Made by a program: the position numbers and the translations under genes. The notes beneath the pieces are model-generated. The model did not search any database, was not told the DNA's origin, and was given only the letters and a program-made list of their open reading frames with translations. A stretch of 64,000 bases of DNA, taken from the NCBI GenBank assembly GCA_051294375.1, contig CM119267.1, positions 12,281,644 to 12,345,643 on the forward strand, in the 5' to 3' direction. The stretch is from Paraspadella gotoi. Lineage: Eukaryota > Chaetognatha. Of the stretch, positions 55,892 through 64,000 are shown piece after piece (within the stretch, counting starts at the first letter, position 1; each line of letters starts with the position of its first letter).

Positions 55892-57092
55892 AGGGTTCAA
55901 ATAGGAAAGGGTTGCAGAGTCAAATCGAAAATAGTAGTTCATGAACAGTTTTGTCACTAATTACAATGATATATAATTTTGGTTAAAATTTTTCTCAACT
56001 TTTCCGTATACGCCCATATTTATACTAGAGCCAAACTTTGTCAATGGGGTGGCCAGAAGTTCTGATTTGGGAAACCTTCCAAAATGAACTTCATACATTT
56101 CAGAGAAAACTTTCAATGGGACCAAATTTTCTAAAATGGCTAGAAGCATAGTCGATTAATTTTTGAATATTTATTTATAGATAGAAAATGAAAAAAAAAT
56201 TTTGGAATTTTATATTTTTAAAAGCAAATTCAGATATCTTAAAAAGTTGTTTACACAAAGTATAATTCTTTTTTTATATTGTGCATGATTAAGTGGGTTA
56301 AAATCTTGGAAAAAACCACAAAATCATCCTCATCATTAATCATCTATATGATTTTAAAAGTTTATATTGCTCATTTCAGTAATATAACATTCAAAATTTT
56401 TAAAGAAAAGTTTGTAATTTACATTTTTTGTTTAACGTTTTTTGAGCTCTATCAGAATCAATAAAAAAAAGAATGAAAATATACAGAATTTTTTCTTTTA
56501 TATTATTTAGCAAAATATAATTTTTAATTAGCGAACTATCATGTTCTAAATTTTTGGTAAAAACAATATTTGTAAACACGATAACTAATACCAATAATGC
56601 GGATCGTTTAATACTGTTCGCATTTAAAATTTGAACTTTGTTGGCTACCGCTATTTATACATAGTATCTTACCATAAAAATGTCAAATTTTAAATAGTTT
56701 TTTTTTTTAGTTTGAAAGGAGATTCGGAACTCCTCCATAAAGTTTCATCAAAAGAAATACAAGCCTTAATAAATAAATTATTTCATTAAGTTAGCTAAAA
56801 GTTTAACAATACTATAACAGTTTTTTTAGGATTTTGACCTACTTAATGAGAATTAATTTTCTAAAAATAGTTATGTATTCTTTTTTCAACTTTTCGTGCA
56901 AGGGAACTTCGAATCTGCTTTCCAAAATAAGAAAAAATCTATTTTAAAATTTAACATTTTCTATGATAAGTAACTAAGCTAATATTTAGTATGCGAATTT
57001 TTATTATATCAATGTCTCACAGGTACAAGCCTGTTCATGATCTACTATTGCGAATTTTTGATTCTGACTTGATTTAATATTTTTGTACCGCT
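55891..57092 (+). mobile_element. MITE M2-like element, noisy copy
   Basis: Duplicate of 47,449-48,613, again within fold-back C, with the right host arm resuming at CACTGTTTTCGAATAAATCG. Confidence 0.5.
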
Positions 57093-57371
57093 TCACTGTT
57101 TTCGAATAAATCGTTATGAATTAATTCAAACTCTTTCTCATACATTTACAAAACCACACGAAACAAAGGATTTCACACAAAGTTTACAAGTTATAATATT
57201 TCTATATGTATTATATTATTAAACATTCAATTTACTGAGAAGGCGATTCGATCTCTAAACGTTCTCGAAAAAAATCTTTGACAAAAAAAAAAAAGAGGTT
57301 AATTCTTTGTCCGGGTCAAAGAAAGATCGGGTCAAAGGATCCCGGTCCGCCAAATCTCGAACCAAAGAGGG

Positions 57372-57478
57372 TCATCTCTCTCTCTCTCTCTCTCTTTCTT
57401 CTCTCTTCTCTTCTGCTCTCTCTCTCGCTTTCTCTCTCTCTTTTCTCGTCTTTTTCTCTTCTCTCTCTCTCTCTTTCT

Positions 57479-57511
<33 letters not shown>

Positions 57512-57517
57512 TCTTTC

Positions 57518-57556
<39 letters not shown>
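57372..57556 (+). repeat. (CT)n microsatellite, noisy copy
   Basis: About 185 bp of CT with TTC and CG interruptions. Counterpart of 48,884-48,996 and about 70 bp longer. Confidence 0.95.
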
Positions 57557-57558
<2 letters not shown>

Positions 57559-57804
57559 TCTTCTCTACGAATATGAGCCGAGGTTCATTTGACCGGAAGG
57601 GAAAAGAGAAATACGATCGGGGTTAATGCAAGATAACCGGAATGGAGAAACAACAAAGCAACTAAAGAAGGACGTTTTCTCCTGAAACGACGAAACCGAG
57701 AGAAGAGAGGAAAAATTTCAGAGAAGGCGAGAGAGTTCCAAAAACATCCAACCCATAGAAGGGACGTCTTCCTTGAGCCGGATTCGTTTCAAAACTGAGC
57801 AGAC

Positions 57805-57805
<1 letters not shown>

Positions 57806-57851
<46 letters not shown>

Positions 57852-57890
57852 CGAGAGAGAGGAGAAGAGAGAGAGAGGAGAGAGAGAGGT
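57806..57890 (+). repeat. (GA)n at a duplication breakpoint
   Basis: GA tract exactly where the direct copy (53,656-57,790) changes to the inverted P3 arm (57,890-60,935). The join within a simple repeat is compatible with microsatellite-mediated misjoining or recombination. Confidence 0.9.
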
Positions 57891-57967
57891 GAGCCATTGC
57901 GACCCGGGTCAAGAGTATCACGACCAGAGGAAGACGCCCCTCATACAGAACTTGCCAGGGATTTGTC

Positions 57968-58002
<35 letters not shown>

Positions 58003-58393
58003 GGCGGCGTCTCTTTTCTCCTCGAAAGAATGAAGAATCCACATCCATTGACTCATATCGTGACGGAGAGAAAAAAGGGAAAGAGAAAAAAAAAATCGGA
58101 TGAGGAATAAAATGAGAGAAATTATGAAAAAAGAAGGAAGAAAAAAAGAAGGCAGCGGTTGGAGCTGAAGTCAATGGAATTCGGGGAGGAAAGGAAATCG
58201 GAGAGACGAGAGGTGAGGAAGGTGAGATTTATGAAACTTACTCTCCAGGTGAGAAATTTCTTTTAAAAAAACAAAAAACATGGGAAAGCGTCTCTATTCT
58301 GTAATCTTCCTCCTCCTTTTCCTTCCTTCTTCCTTCCATTCCTTCCTCTTCTCTTCCTTCTTCCTCTTCTTCTCTTTCTCTCTCTCTCTCTCT

Positions 58394-58446
<53 letters not shown>

Positions 58447-59784
58447 ATTAAGTCGTTAATCCCAGTTGCTCTTCGAATATTACGCATGTAAATGAGGCCG
58501 AAACTCTCGCGCCCGCAGGAGGGCGGCGGTGCGTGCCTGTGAAAAAGAATTACTGAAGAGACCAAAAACACTCTGTGATCAAATGAATTTTATTTCATTC
58601 TCTTTGTACCTAAAATTTATATTACAGGAATAAAAAATTCATATTAAATCATTTCCGGTTGACGACTTTTTTTTCAAAAAACTTTCGTCAACTCATAAAA
58701 CCACCTTCGCCAACCACCAGCGTGTCCCACCATCCCCCTTTTCGTTTTACGATTCTTCCTTCCAAGCCTCGGGGCCTACTGAATGAACTTGTTGGCTCGT
58801 TCAAACAACGGAGACGACGACGACGACGACGACGACGAAACAGAAATTCATTAATCTTCGTTATTCAATCACAGATTTTTTTTATTATTTCGACCGAAAA
58901 AATGAAAAATTTAAAAAAAAATTCGTTACGTTTGTATCAAGGAGAATATGGAAATACGAAAGACGAGGAAGATGGGGGACGGAACGGCGGTGAATGAGAA
59001 AAGACTAGTACAATCTTAATTTATTCATAATTTTAAATCTTACGTCCTAATAGTATTTAGTAATACTTTTAAAACGGTAAAATTTTTCCATTGTAAACTT
59101 ATTTCCACTTCCACGATTCCATAGGAAATTCTATATCCTTTACAATGTTTTTTTTTTAACCATTAAGTCAAAAATTTGTACAAATACTGTTCAGTTTTTA
59201 GTATAATTTTAAGTGCTTTAAACGATTACCAAGGGTGTCGTCAAATCAGATGATTTTGCGTTAGACCCACGAACCGGAAGGTGGCGTGGACTAAAACATG
59301 GAATTTTTCTTTTTTTTATAACTGAAATGTTAAGCTGTTGTTTTTAAAAAAAACCATTTACTTATTCTGCAATTAATACAATTATTTAATAAGTAGTGTG
59401 TGGAAGACGATGCCGCGAGCAGTTCACCGTCCGTTGCACACAAGGGTTAATATTTTAATTTCATCCATAGTCAATACAAAAACATTTTAGAGTTCTGCAT
59501 TGATATTTTATTAATTTATATACTGTTATGGAGCTTGGTATAAAATAACTAAGTTTTAGATAAGAGTCGTCACAATTTCATTTTGAAAAGAACTTAATTA
59601 AGTACTTAGTTCTGGTAGTTTGTTTTAGTATTAATGAAAAAAATAATGAGTCTTAGCTAATTTTAACAATTGCTGGTTTTAATATTTAATACCTTTTACT
59701 TATTTACTTTTTTTTCATCAGTCATGTTTTCACCCTCATACCATTTTTATGCTCAAAGACTATAGCTGGTAGTTTGACCCTTTT

Positions 59785-59821
59785 TATCGAGCCTGCCGGC
59801 GAAGCCGGTTCAGGCTCGATA
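59785..59821. repeat. Perfect two-tier GC hairpin
   Basis: TATCGAGCCTG pairs with CAGGCTCGATA over 11 bp, and inside it CCGGC pairs with GCCGG around GAA. The mirror at 50,380-50,420 has small differences in the outer arm but keeps the inner CCGGC/GCCGG. It lies at the outer edge of the GTGACG/R1 composite. Confidence 0.7.
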
Positions 59822-60150
59822 TTGATTCGGGTGAGCTTCTTTGTGACGTCGTCGTCGTCGGCGTCACGCATTTTTATATAAAAACTACTACGCTTTTATA
59901 GTTTTGGCTGGGACTTACCGTTTTTTTTTAAATAAAAATTATTATAAATTACGATGAAGTTTTATCACGAGTAATTGCAGTTTAATGCTAAGGCGGGACG
60001 GACGGACGGACGGCCGGACGGGCATAATTTTTTTTTGCATAATTTATCATAATTCGATGTTCTGATCCGACAAGATTTAGGGGGTGGACCGACAGACCGA
60101 CAAAGTGAATTATAGAGTCGGAATCTGCTGATAAGCAAATCCGACTTAAA
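59805..60150 (+). mobile_element. GTGACG module plus R1 right half
   Basis: GAGCTTCTTTGTGACGTCG...GGCGTCACGC, TTATAGTTTTGGCTGGGAC, then GGCGGGACGGACGG, ATAATTTATCATAATTCGA and the terminal hairpin GTCGGAATCTGCTGATAAGC then AAATCCGACTTAAAA. Confidence 0.55.
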
Positions 60151-60242
60151 ATTCGAGTAGGAGTTGGAGTCTATCTTCGACTCTCAAGATCACTGCGAGA
60201 GACTGTGAAACTAGACCCCCGGGTACTTCTCCTTTTAACCTT

Positions 60243-60245
60243 CTC

Positions 60246-60285
<40 letters not shown>

Positions 60286-60383
60286 TCTCCTCTCTCTCTT
60301 CAGGATTTGACGCTGGTCCAAAGTCATTGCGTCCAGCATCGAATCCCTGTGGCGTTTCAACCTGAAACGACAGTCTCTCTCTC

Positions 60384-60417
<34 letters not shown>

Positions 60418-60446
60418 CCCTCTCTCTCTCTCTCTCTCTCTCTCTG
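60243..60446 (+). repeat. CT microsatellites in P3 right arm
   Basis: Mirror of the GA tracts at 49,757-49,960; tract lengths differ between arms. Confidence 0.95.
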
Positions 60447-61097
60447 TCCCACTCCCTCTCTATTTTCCATCGGGTACAGGCCTAAAAAAATGCGCGTTGC
60501 CATGGTGCGACTGTGGTGCGTCGTTAAATCTTGCGTTATGGTTGGTTACTGCGACGTAAAGACGGTCGTGGTCTTCGTCGTCGTCGTCGTCGTCGTCGTC
60601 GTTTTCGTCGTCCTTCTCCGCGTCTTTCTGCCTCCCCGTTCTTTTCCTCTTATAACGATTAATGTCTTTTTAAAAAATATGCGATTAATCATTTAAAAAT
60701 TCATTCCATTGTTCTTCCTGTCAAACGGTCGACTAGTGACTAGCGAAATAAATTAATCTTTAAATCATGAAGTGCCTGACGTTAGGATTAACTAAGCGAG
60801 GGTCAGTTTGAGAAGGGACGGGTGACTCTTTCACAAACAAAAATGGCGACAAGCTTAGTGACTTTCTTTAAGAATGTTGTAGCTTCGGATTTTTTTACGT
60901 TTCGAGGGAAAAGCGAACTCTGTGTTTCCTAACGTTGTCTTAAAAAAACTGACGACGACGACGAAAAAGAAGAAAGAAAAAAAAGGATTTTGAAAACATA
61001 AAAGATCTTGTGACCGAATTGTTGTTTTCATTGCCACTAATTCTTGCAGTATTTTAACGTAACTTTAAAACGAGGTTTTTTATAGAAGAAGAACAAT

Positions 61098-61150
61098 TCC
61101 AACAACAACAAAAACAACAACAACAACAACAAAAACAACAACAACAACAG
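61098..61150 (+). repeat. (AAC)n microsatellite
   Basis: About 50 bp of AAC with AAAAAC interruptions. Confidence 0.9.
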
Positions 61151-61198
61151 AAATTACTGCAAAGGGCGATGGTCCGTGGCGGGCGGATCAAACTCTGT

Positions 61199-61405
61199 TG
61201 GCGCCATGCCACCTTTCCCGCCCGTCGAGCACGTCTACTTCCGGCGTCAGAGAAAAACGAGTGAGAGAGAGAAATTAGTTGCCAGAGAGCGAGATTTACG
61301 GCGTGGGTTTACAATGCGAGTCAGACTGACAAATCCGGTTACGGTGTATCGGGTTGAGATTTATGGGCGCGAATCAATTTATCCATCTCCTCGCTTCAGA
61401 GAGTG

Positions 61406-61406
<1 letters not shown>
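61199..61406 (+). CDS. Weak short-ORF candidate near an ETS-type motif
   Basis: Frame starting at the ATG in TTGGCGCCATGCC (about 61,206), 66 codons to TGA, starting MPPFPPVEHVYFRRQRKTSE and ending before the GA tract. Composition is mixed and not repeat-derived, and the region is single-copy. ACTTCCGG at 61,237-61,244 is a consensus ETS-factor site typical of TATA-less promoters, so this may be promoter rather than coding sequence. No family recognised. Confidence 0.2.

Positions 61407-61408
<2 letters not shown>

Positions 61409-61440
<32 letters not shown>
61409..61440 (+). repeat. (GA)n microsatellite
   Basis: Short pure GA tract right after the ORF candidate's stop codon. Confidence 0.95.
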
Positions 61441-61441
<1 letters not shown>

Positions 61442-61569
61442 GGAATTGGCAATTGGATATTTCATGAAACAAAAGCGATAAAAAATAAAACTTAAAAAAG
61501 AAAAAAATAAATAAAAACACGAACGAAAACGCCTTTATAAATTTTGGAATTTATTCCATCGCGTATGGA

Positions 61570-61606
61570 ATTATCATTATCATTATCATTATCATTATCA
61601 TTATCC
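61570..61606 (+). repeat. (ATTATC)n hexanucleotide
   Basis: Six tandem units, bracketed by CCATCGCGTATGGAAT and CCATCGCATATGGAAT, a direct duplication of the flank on either side. Confidence 0.9.
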
Positions 61607-61906
61607 CATCGCATATGGAATCAGGACCCAAAACGGAATCGGATCCGCGCCTCGTATAAAATCCGCCGAAAGTCGAATTCTGCTCTCCCATTAGACGAGC
61701 CATCAATAGAACCAACCAATGAGAAGAGGGGCTTAATGCCATCGGGAAAATAGCCCTTGTCGATGATCCGATTGCACTGTATAAATATTTGCCTTTTTGT
61801 ATTTCATCCATGTCTCAAATTATTGACACCGTCTCAGCTTGTGACTTTTCTAAGAATAAAATCCACTTTGGTTTCATGTTGAAATCCCTGTCTTCTTAAT
61901 TAAATG
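61600..61906 (+). mobile_element. Probable LTR (retrotransposon relic)
   Basis: LTR-like order: CCAAT at 61,716-61,720, TATAAATA at 61,780-61,787, AATAAA at 61,855-61,860, about 45 bp of U5-like sequence, then directly the tRNA-Leu-type primer site at 61,907. The left boundary cannot be set and no second LTR is visible. No gag or pol frame follows, so it is a relic or the element leaves the window in disrupted form. A host-gene promoter is the alternative, but the adjacent primer site favours an LTR. Confidence 0.45.
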
Positions 61907-61930
61907 TGGTGACAGGAGTGGATTCGACAA
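61907..61930 (+). other. tRNA-Leu-type primer binding site
   Basis: TGGTGACAGGAGTGG then ATTCGAC. The complement of metazoan tRNA-Leu 3' ends (with CCA) reads TGGTGTCAGGAGTGGGATTC or close, so this differs by one substitution and one missing G. The leading TGG, complementary to the non-templated CCA, argues for a primer site and against a tRNA gene. Confidence 0.5.
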
Positions 61931-61934
61931 ACCA

Positions 61935-62430
61935 CGACTCCGAGAAGAACATACAAGCCACGACCACGCCACCCTTCAGAAAAATGAACTTTAATGATCC
62001 GACTTAAATGATCCGACTTATCCCCAAAGTCCATTTCACTTTTTCACGGTTAGAACTTCACCAATTTCCACTCACGCAATCACTTTCACCTCATGATCTT
62101 TTTTCTTAATTTTGGCTCCCGGTCCCCTCTCCCGTCTCAGGAAACCATCGCTTCTCAATTCCTCCCTTCATTGCGAACCCAGATATCCCGGGTCCGATAT
62201 TTATCTTTTTTTCTTTTTTATCTTCACTCTTGCGCTCATCAACCCCGTTTTATCGCCCCTCCCCCCCATTAACCATTACATCCCTTTCTGAACCCCTCTC
62301 CCCTTATTCCCCCAACCCCCCAACCTCGCTCCACCCTCTCGCGCCATCGCATCAAATTGTGCGGAACATTTGCTCTTTTTTTTTCATTCATCGATTTTGC
62401 TTTAATCCTCGATTTTATTCTCCGTGGAAT
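61935..62430. other. No gene seen after the primer site
   Basis: Where gag would be expected there is no sustained frame. ATGATCCGACTTA is tandemly doubled at about 61,996-62,020. 62,250-62,345 is a C-rich tract. Confidence 0.5.
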
Positions 62431-62700
62431 CGTTATCGTCGTCGTCGTCGTTGTAGTTGTGGTCGTCGTCTCTCTGGCGTCTTCCCCGGGCGTCATTGTC
62501 GTCGTTGTCGTCCTCGTTCGAGGGGATTCCGCCCGCTGTCGGCATTATCGTCGACCTTGCGATTTAATCCGCGTCATCATCATCGTCGTCGTCGTCGTCG
62601 TCGTCGTCCTCCTCCTCTCTTTCGTTTCTCTCGTTGTTGCAGTTGTTGTCGTTGTAGTTGTTCATAGTTCGCCTGTCGAAACTGTTTGTCGTCTTTACAA
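62430..62700 (+). repeat. CGT/GTTGTC triplet-rich region
   Basis: Two (CGT)n tracts (62,433-62,520; 62,580-62,620) and interspersed GTTGTCGTTG units. Long Val/Ser/Arg and Asp/Thr frames on both strands are products of the triplet period. Similar CGT tracts occur at 31,205, 42,005, 51,372, 53,250, 58,810 and 60,570. Confidence 0.85.
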
Positions 62701-63157
62701 TTTTCGTGGCCATTGTCGTTTGAGGCGTCGTTACGTCCGGGGGTGAGACTTGTGATCGTAACTCGCGAGTCACAACGATATTTTTTTTGAGTGTTTGAAA
62801 GAAAATAAGATTTATACGAAAGAAAAAAGAAAAAAAGAATGAAAAAAGAAACAAAGATTCAAAAGATTAAAATAAATTTAGATTTAGAAAATAAAATAAA
62901 GGGGAAAAAACAGGTTGAATTTAAAAAAATATATTAATTTTATACTTTTGTAAACCCCAACAAAAAATCTCAATTCCCAACAATTTAAATAAAAATAAAA
63001 AGGAGCGAACAAAACATATAATATAATATAATATAATTATTAATAAATATAGCTAACTAACTTTTTATAAAATATAAAATTCAGAAATAAACTTATTAAA
63101 ATATTTTTATAAATCTTTACTTCAAAAGCATTTGTAAATTTTATAAAACTGTTTACG

Positions 63158-63235
63158 CCTCTATCCCTCTATCCTTCTACCTCTCTATCCCTCTATCCCT
63201 CTACCCTTCTACCTCTCTATCCCTCTATCCTTCTA
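63158..63235 (+). repeat. CTATCCCT minisatellite
   Basis: Tandem CTCTATCCCTCTATCCTTCTA units (period about 7-8 bp, higher-order about 37 bp). Confidence 0.85.
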
Positions 63236-63327
63236 CCGGCGGCGTCAAGAAAATGTTAAAATCGAAAACGTCTTTCGTCAAATAGAACCTAGATCATCAC
63301 TTTATTATTTTAATCTTTTTATTTTTT

Positions 63328-63347
63328 GAAATTGGTACAACCAATAT
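63328..63347 (+). repeat. 310-bp unit, terminal fragment
   Basis: GAAATTGGTACAACCAATAT, the first 20 bases of the unit, alone in otherwise single-copy sequence just before the CT tract and gap. It could mark an incomplete insertion. Confidence 0.4.
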
Positions 63348-63410
63348 ATTTTTTTAAAATCTTTTATATCCGCAGTTGTTCCGTTGTTCCTGTCGCTCTC
63401 TCTCTCTCTC

Positions 63411-63769
63411 NNNNNNNNNNNNNNNNNNNNNNNNNNNNNNNNNNNNNNNNNNNNNNNNNNNNNNNNNNNNNNNNNNNNNNNNNNNNNNNNNNNNNNNNNN
63501 NNNNNNNNNNNNNNNNNNNNNNNNNNNNNNNNNNNNNNNNNNNNNNNNNNNNNNNNNNNNNNNNNNNNNNNNNNNNNNNNNNNNNNNNNNNNNNNNNNNN
63601 NNNNNNNNNNNNNNNNNNNNNNNNNNNNNNNNNNNNNNNNNNNNNNNNNNNNNNNNNNNNNNNNNNNNNNNNNNNNNNNNNNNNNNNNNNNNNNNNNNNN
63701 NNNNNNNNNNNNNNNNNNNNNNNNNNNNNNNNNNNNNNNNNNNNNNNNNNNNNNNNNNNNNNNNNNNNN
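63411..63769. other. 359-N gap inside a CT microsatellite
   Basis: Flanked by (CT)n on both sides, so at least part of the missing sequence is probably the same repeat. The size differs from the 25-N joins, so it may be an estimated gap. Confidence 0.85.
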
Positions 63770-63793
63770 CTCTCTCACACGCCCTCTCTCTCA

Positions 63794-64000
63794 CTCTTTA
63801 TCTTTAGCTCTCGTGAACCATAAAAATATGATTACCACTTCTAAGATTTAATTTTATTTTTATTTACTTTTTGTTAACTTTCCAATCAATTCACTCTTTC
63901 AGCCAGTTCGCTCCTAGGAGGTCCCGTATTCTCGACAGGCTCGCGGAATCACTCTCCCTGAACAAATCCAATCAAGAATAAAAGTTGTTTTAAAATCTAC
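63794..64000. other. Window end, no feature seen
   Basis: AT-rich, then a GC-richer stretch at 63,900-63,960. No open frame of note. Confidence 0.5.

Larger units (their letters stand above)
53656..57790 (+). repeat. Noisy direct copy of 46,090-49,235
   Basis: Same order: CCTTTCC-rich flank, 310-bp units (three instead of one), fold-back C with its ribozyme motif, M2, CT tract. Dense single-base indels relative to the first copy. At about 57,788 it switches, at CAGACAGAGAG, into the inverted P3 arm. Confidence 0.85.
57890..60935 (-). repeat. Right arm of palindrome P3
   Basis: Reverse complement of 49,215-52,300. Landmarks: short-ORF candidate, TTTTTTAACCATTAAGTC, hairpin at 59,785, R1 sequence, CT tracts, AAAATGGCGACAAGC. 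Homology ends at about 60,935, after which sequence is single-copy. Confidence 0.85.

Noticed and set aside
61907-61975. tRNA-Leu gene on the minus strand
   Set aside because: The CCA end is encoded, which eukaryotic tRNA genes lack, and no 5' acceptor partner or D-arm follows.
62230-62854. Overlapping frames of 96-145 codons on both strands
   Set aside because: Caused by the CGT triplet period, which opens several frames at once; Val, Ser, Arg, Asp and Thr homopolymers.

Overview
Animal nuclear DNA, most likely from an invertebrate with a repeat- and microsatellite-rich genome. The evidence is AT-rich sequence, very frequent (GA/CT)n tracts, (CGT)n triplets, nested MITE-like elements, tRNA-derived SINE-like sequences and hammerhead-ribozyme-like motifs of the kind known from Penelope-like elements. 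The species cannot be identified from the window; a crustacean-like genome is only a guess based on microsatellite load. No protein-coding gene can be called with confidence. The longest open frames are translations of simple repeats, and only four weak exon or short-ORF candidates are listed.

Layout: 1-15,300 is a cluster of inverted and direct copies of one repeat block (arms 341-4,546 and 10,200-14,545, with further noisy copies between) carrying three MITE families (M1, M2, M3) and a SINE-like unit (S1). 15,300-16,200 and 19,950-20,830 are copies of a hairpin-ended element (R1) with variable tandem-repeat cores. 16,200-19,900 is the least repetitive stretch and holds a GC-rich, CCAAT-containing promoter-like region and one weak exon candidate. 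22,000-25,712 is repeated directly at 25,729-28,780. It contains a TIR element (E4) with an internal ribozyme-bearing fold-back. A second SINE-like unit (S2) lies at 28,782-29,230 and again after a gap. 30,400-33,660 is largely unassigned, with one 500-bp direct duplication.

33,955-46,825 is a large palindrome around a gap at 41,809. Comparing its arms shows two insertions present in only one arm: a 2.37-kb segment bounded by GC-rich palindromic arrays, and a 310-bp unit that elsewhere forms tandem arrays. 46,100-60,935 is a further set of direct and inverted copies (46,090-49,235 repeated at 53,656-57,790; 49,215-52,373 inverted at 57,890-60,935 and partly at 52,399-53,630). 60,936-64,000 is mostly single-copy, with a probable LTR plus tRNA-Leu-type primer binding site at about 61,600-61,930 and a 359-bp gap.

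Most promising biology: hammerhead-like motifs in three sequence subfamilies with compensatory stem changes, each inside an inverted-repeat fold-back in which only one arm keeps a complete core. Main caution: many duplicated copies differ by scattered single-base indels and abut gaps or (GA)n tracts, so part of the duplication and palindrome structure may be assembly artefact from uncorrected long reads.
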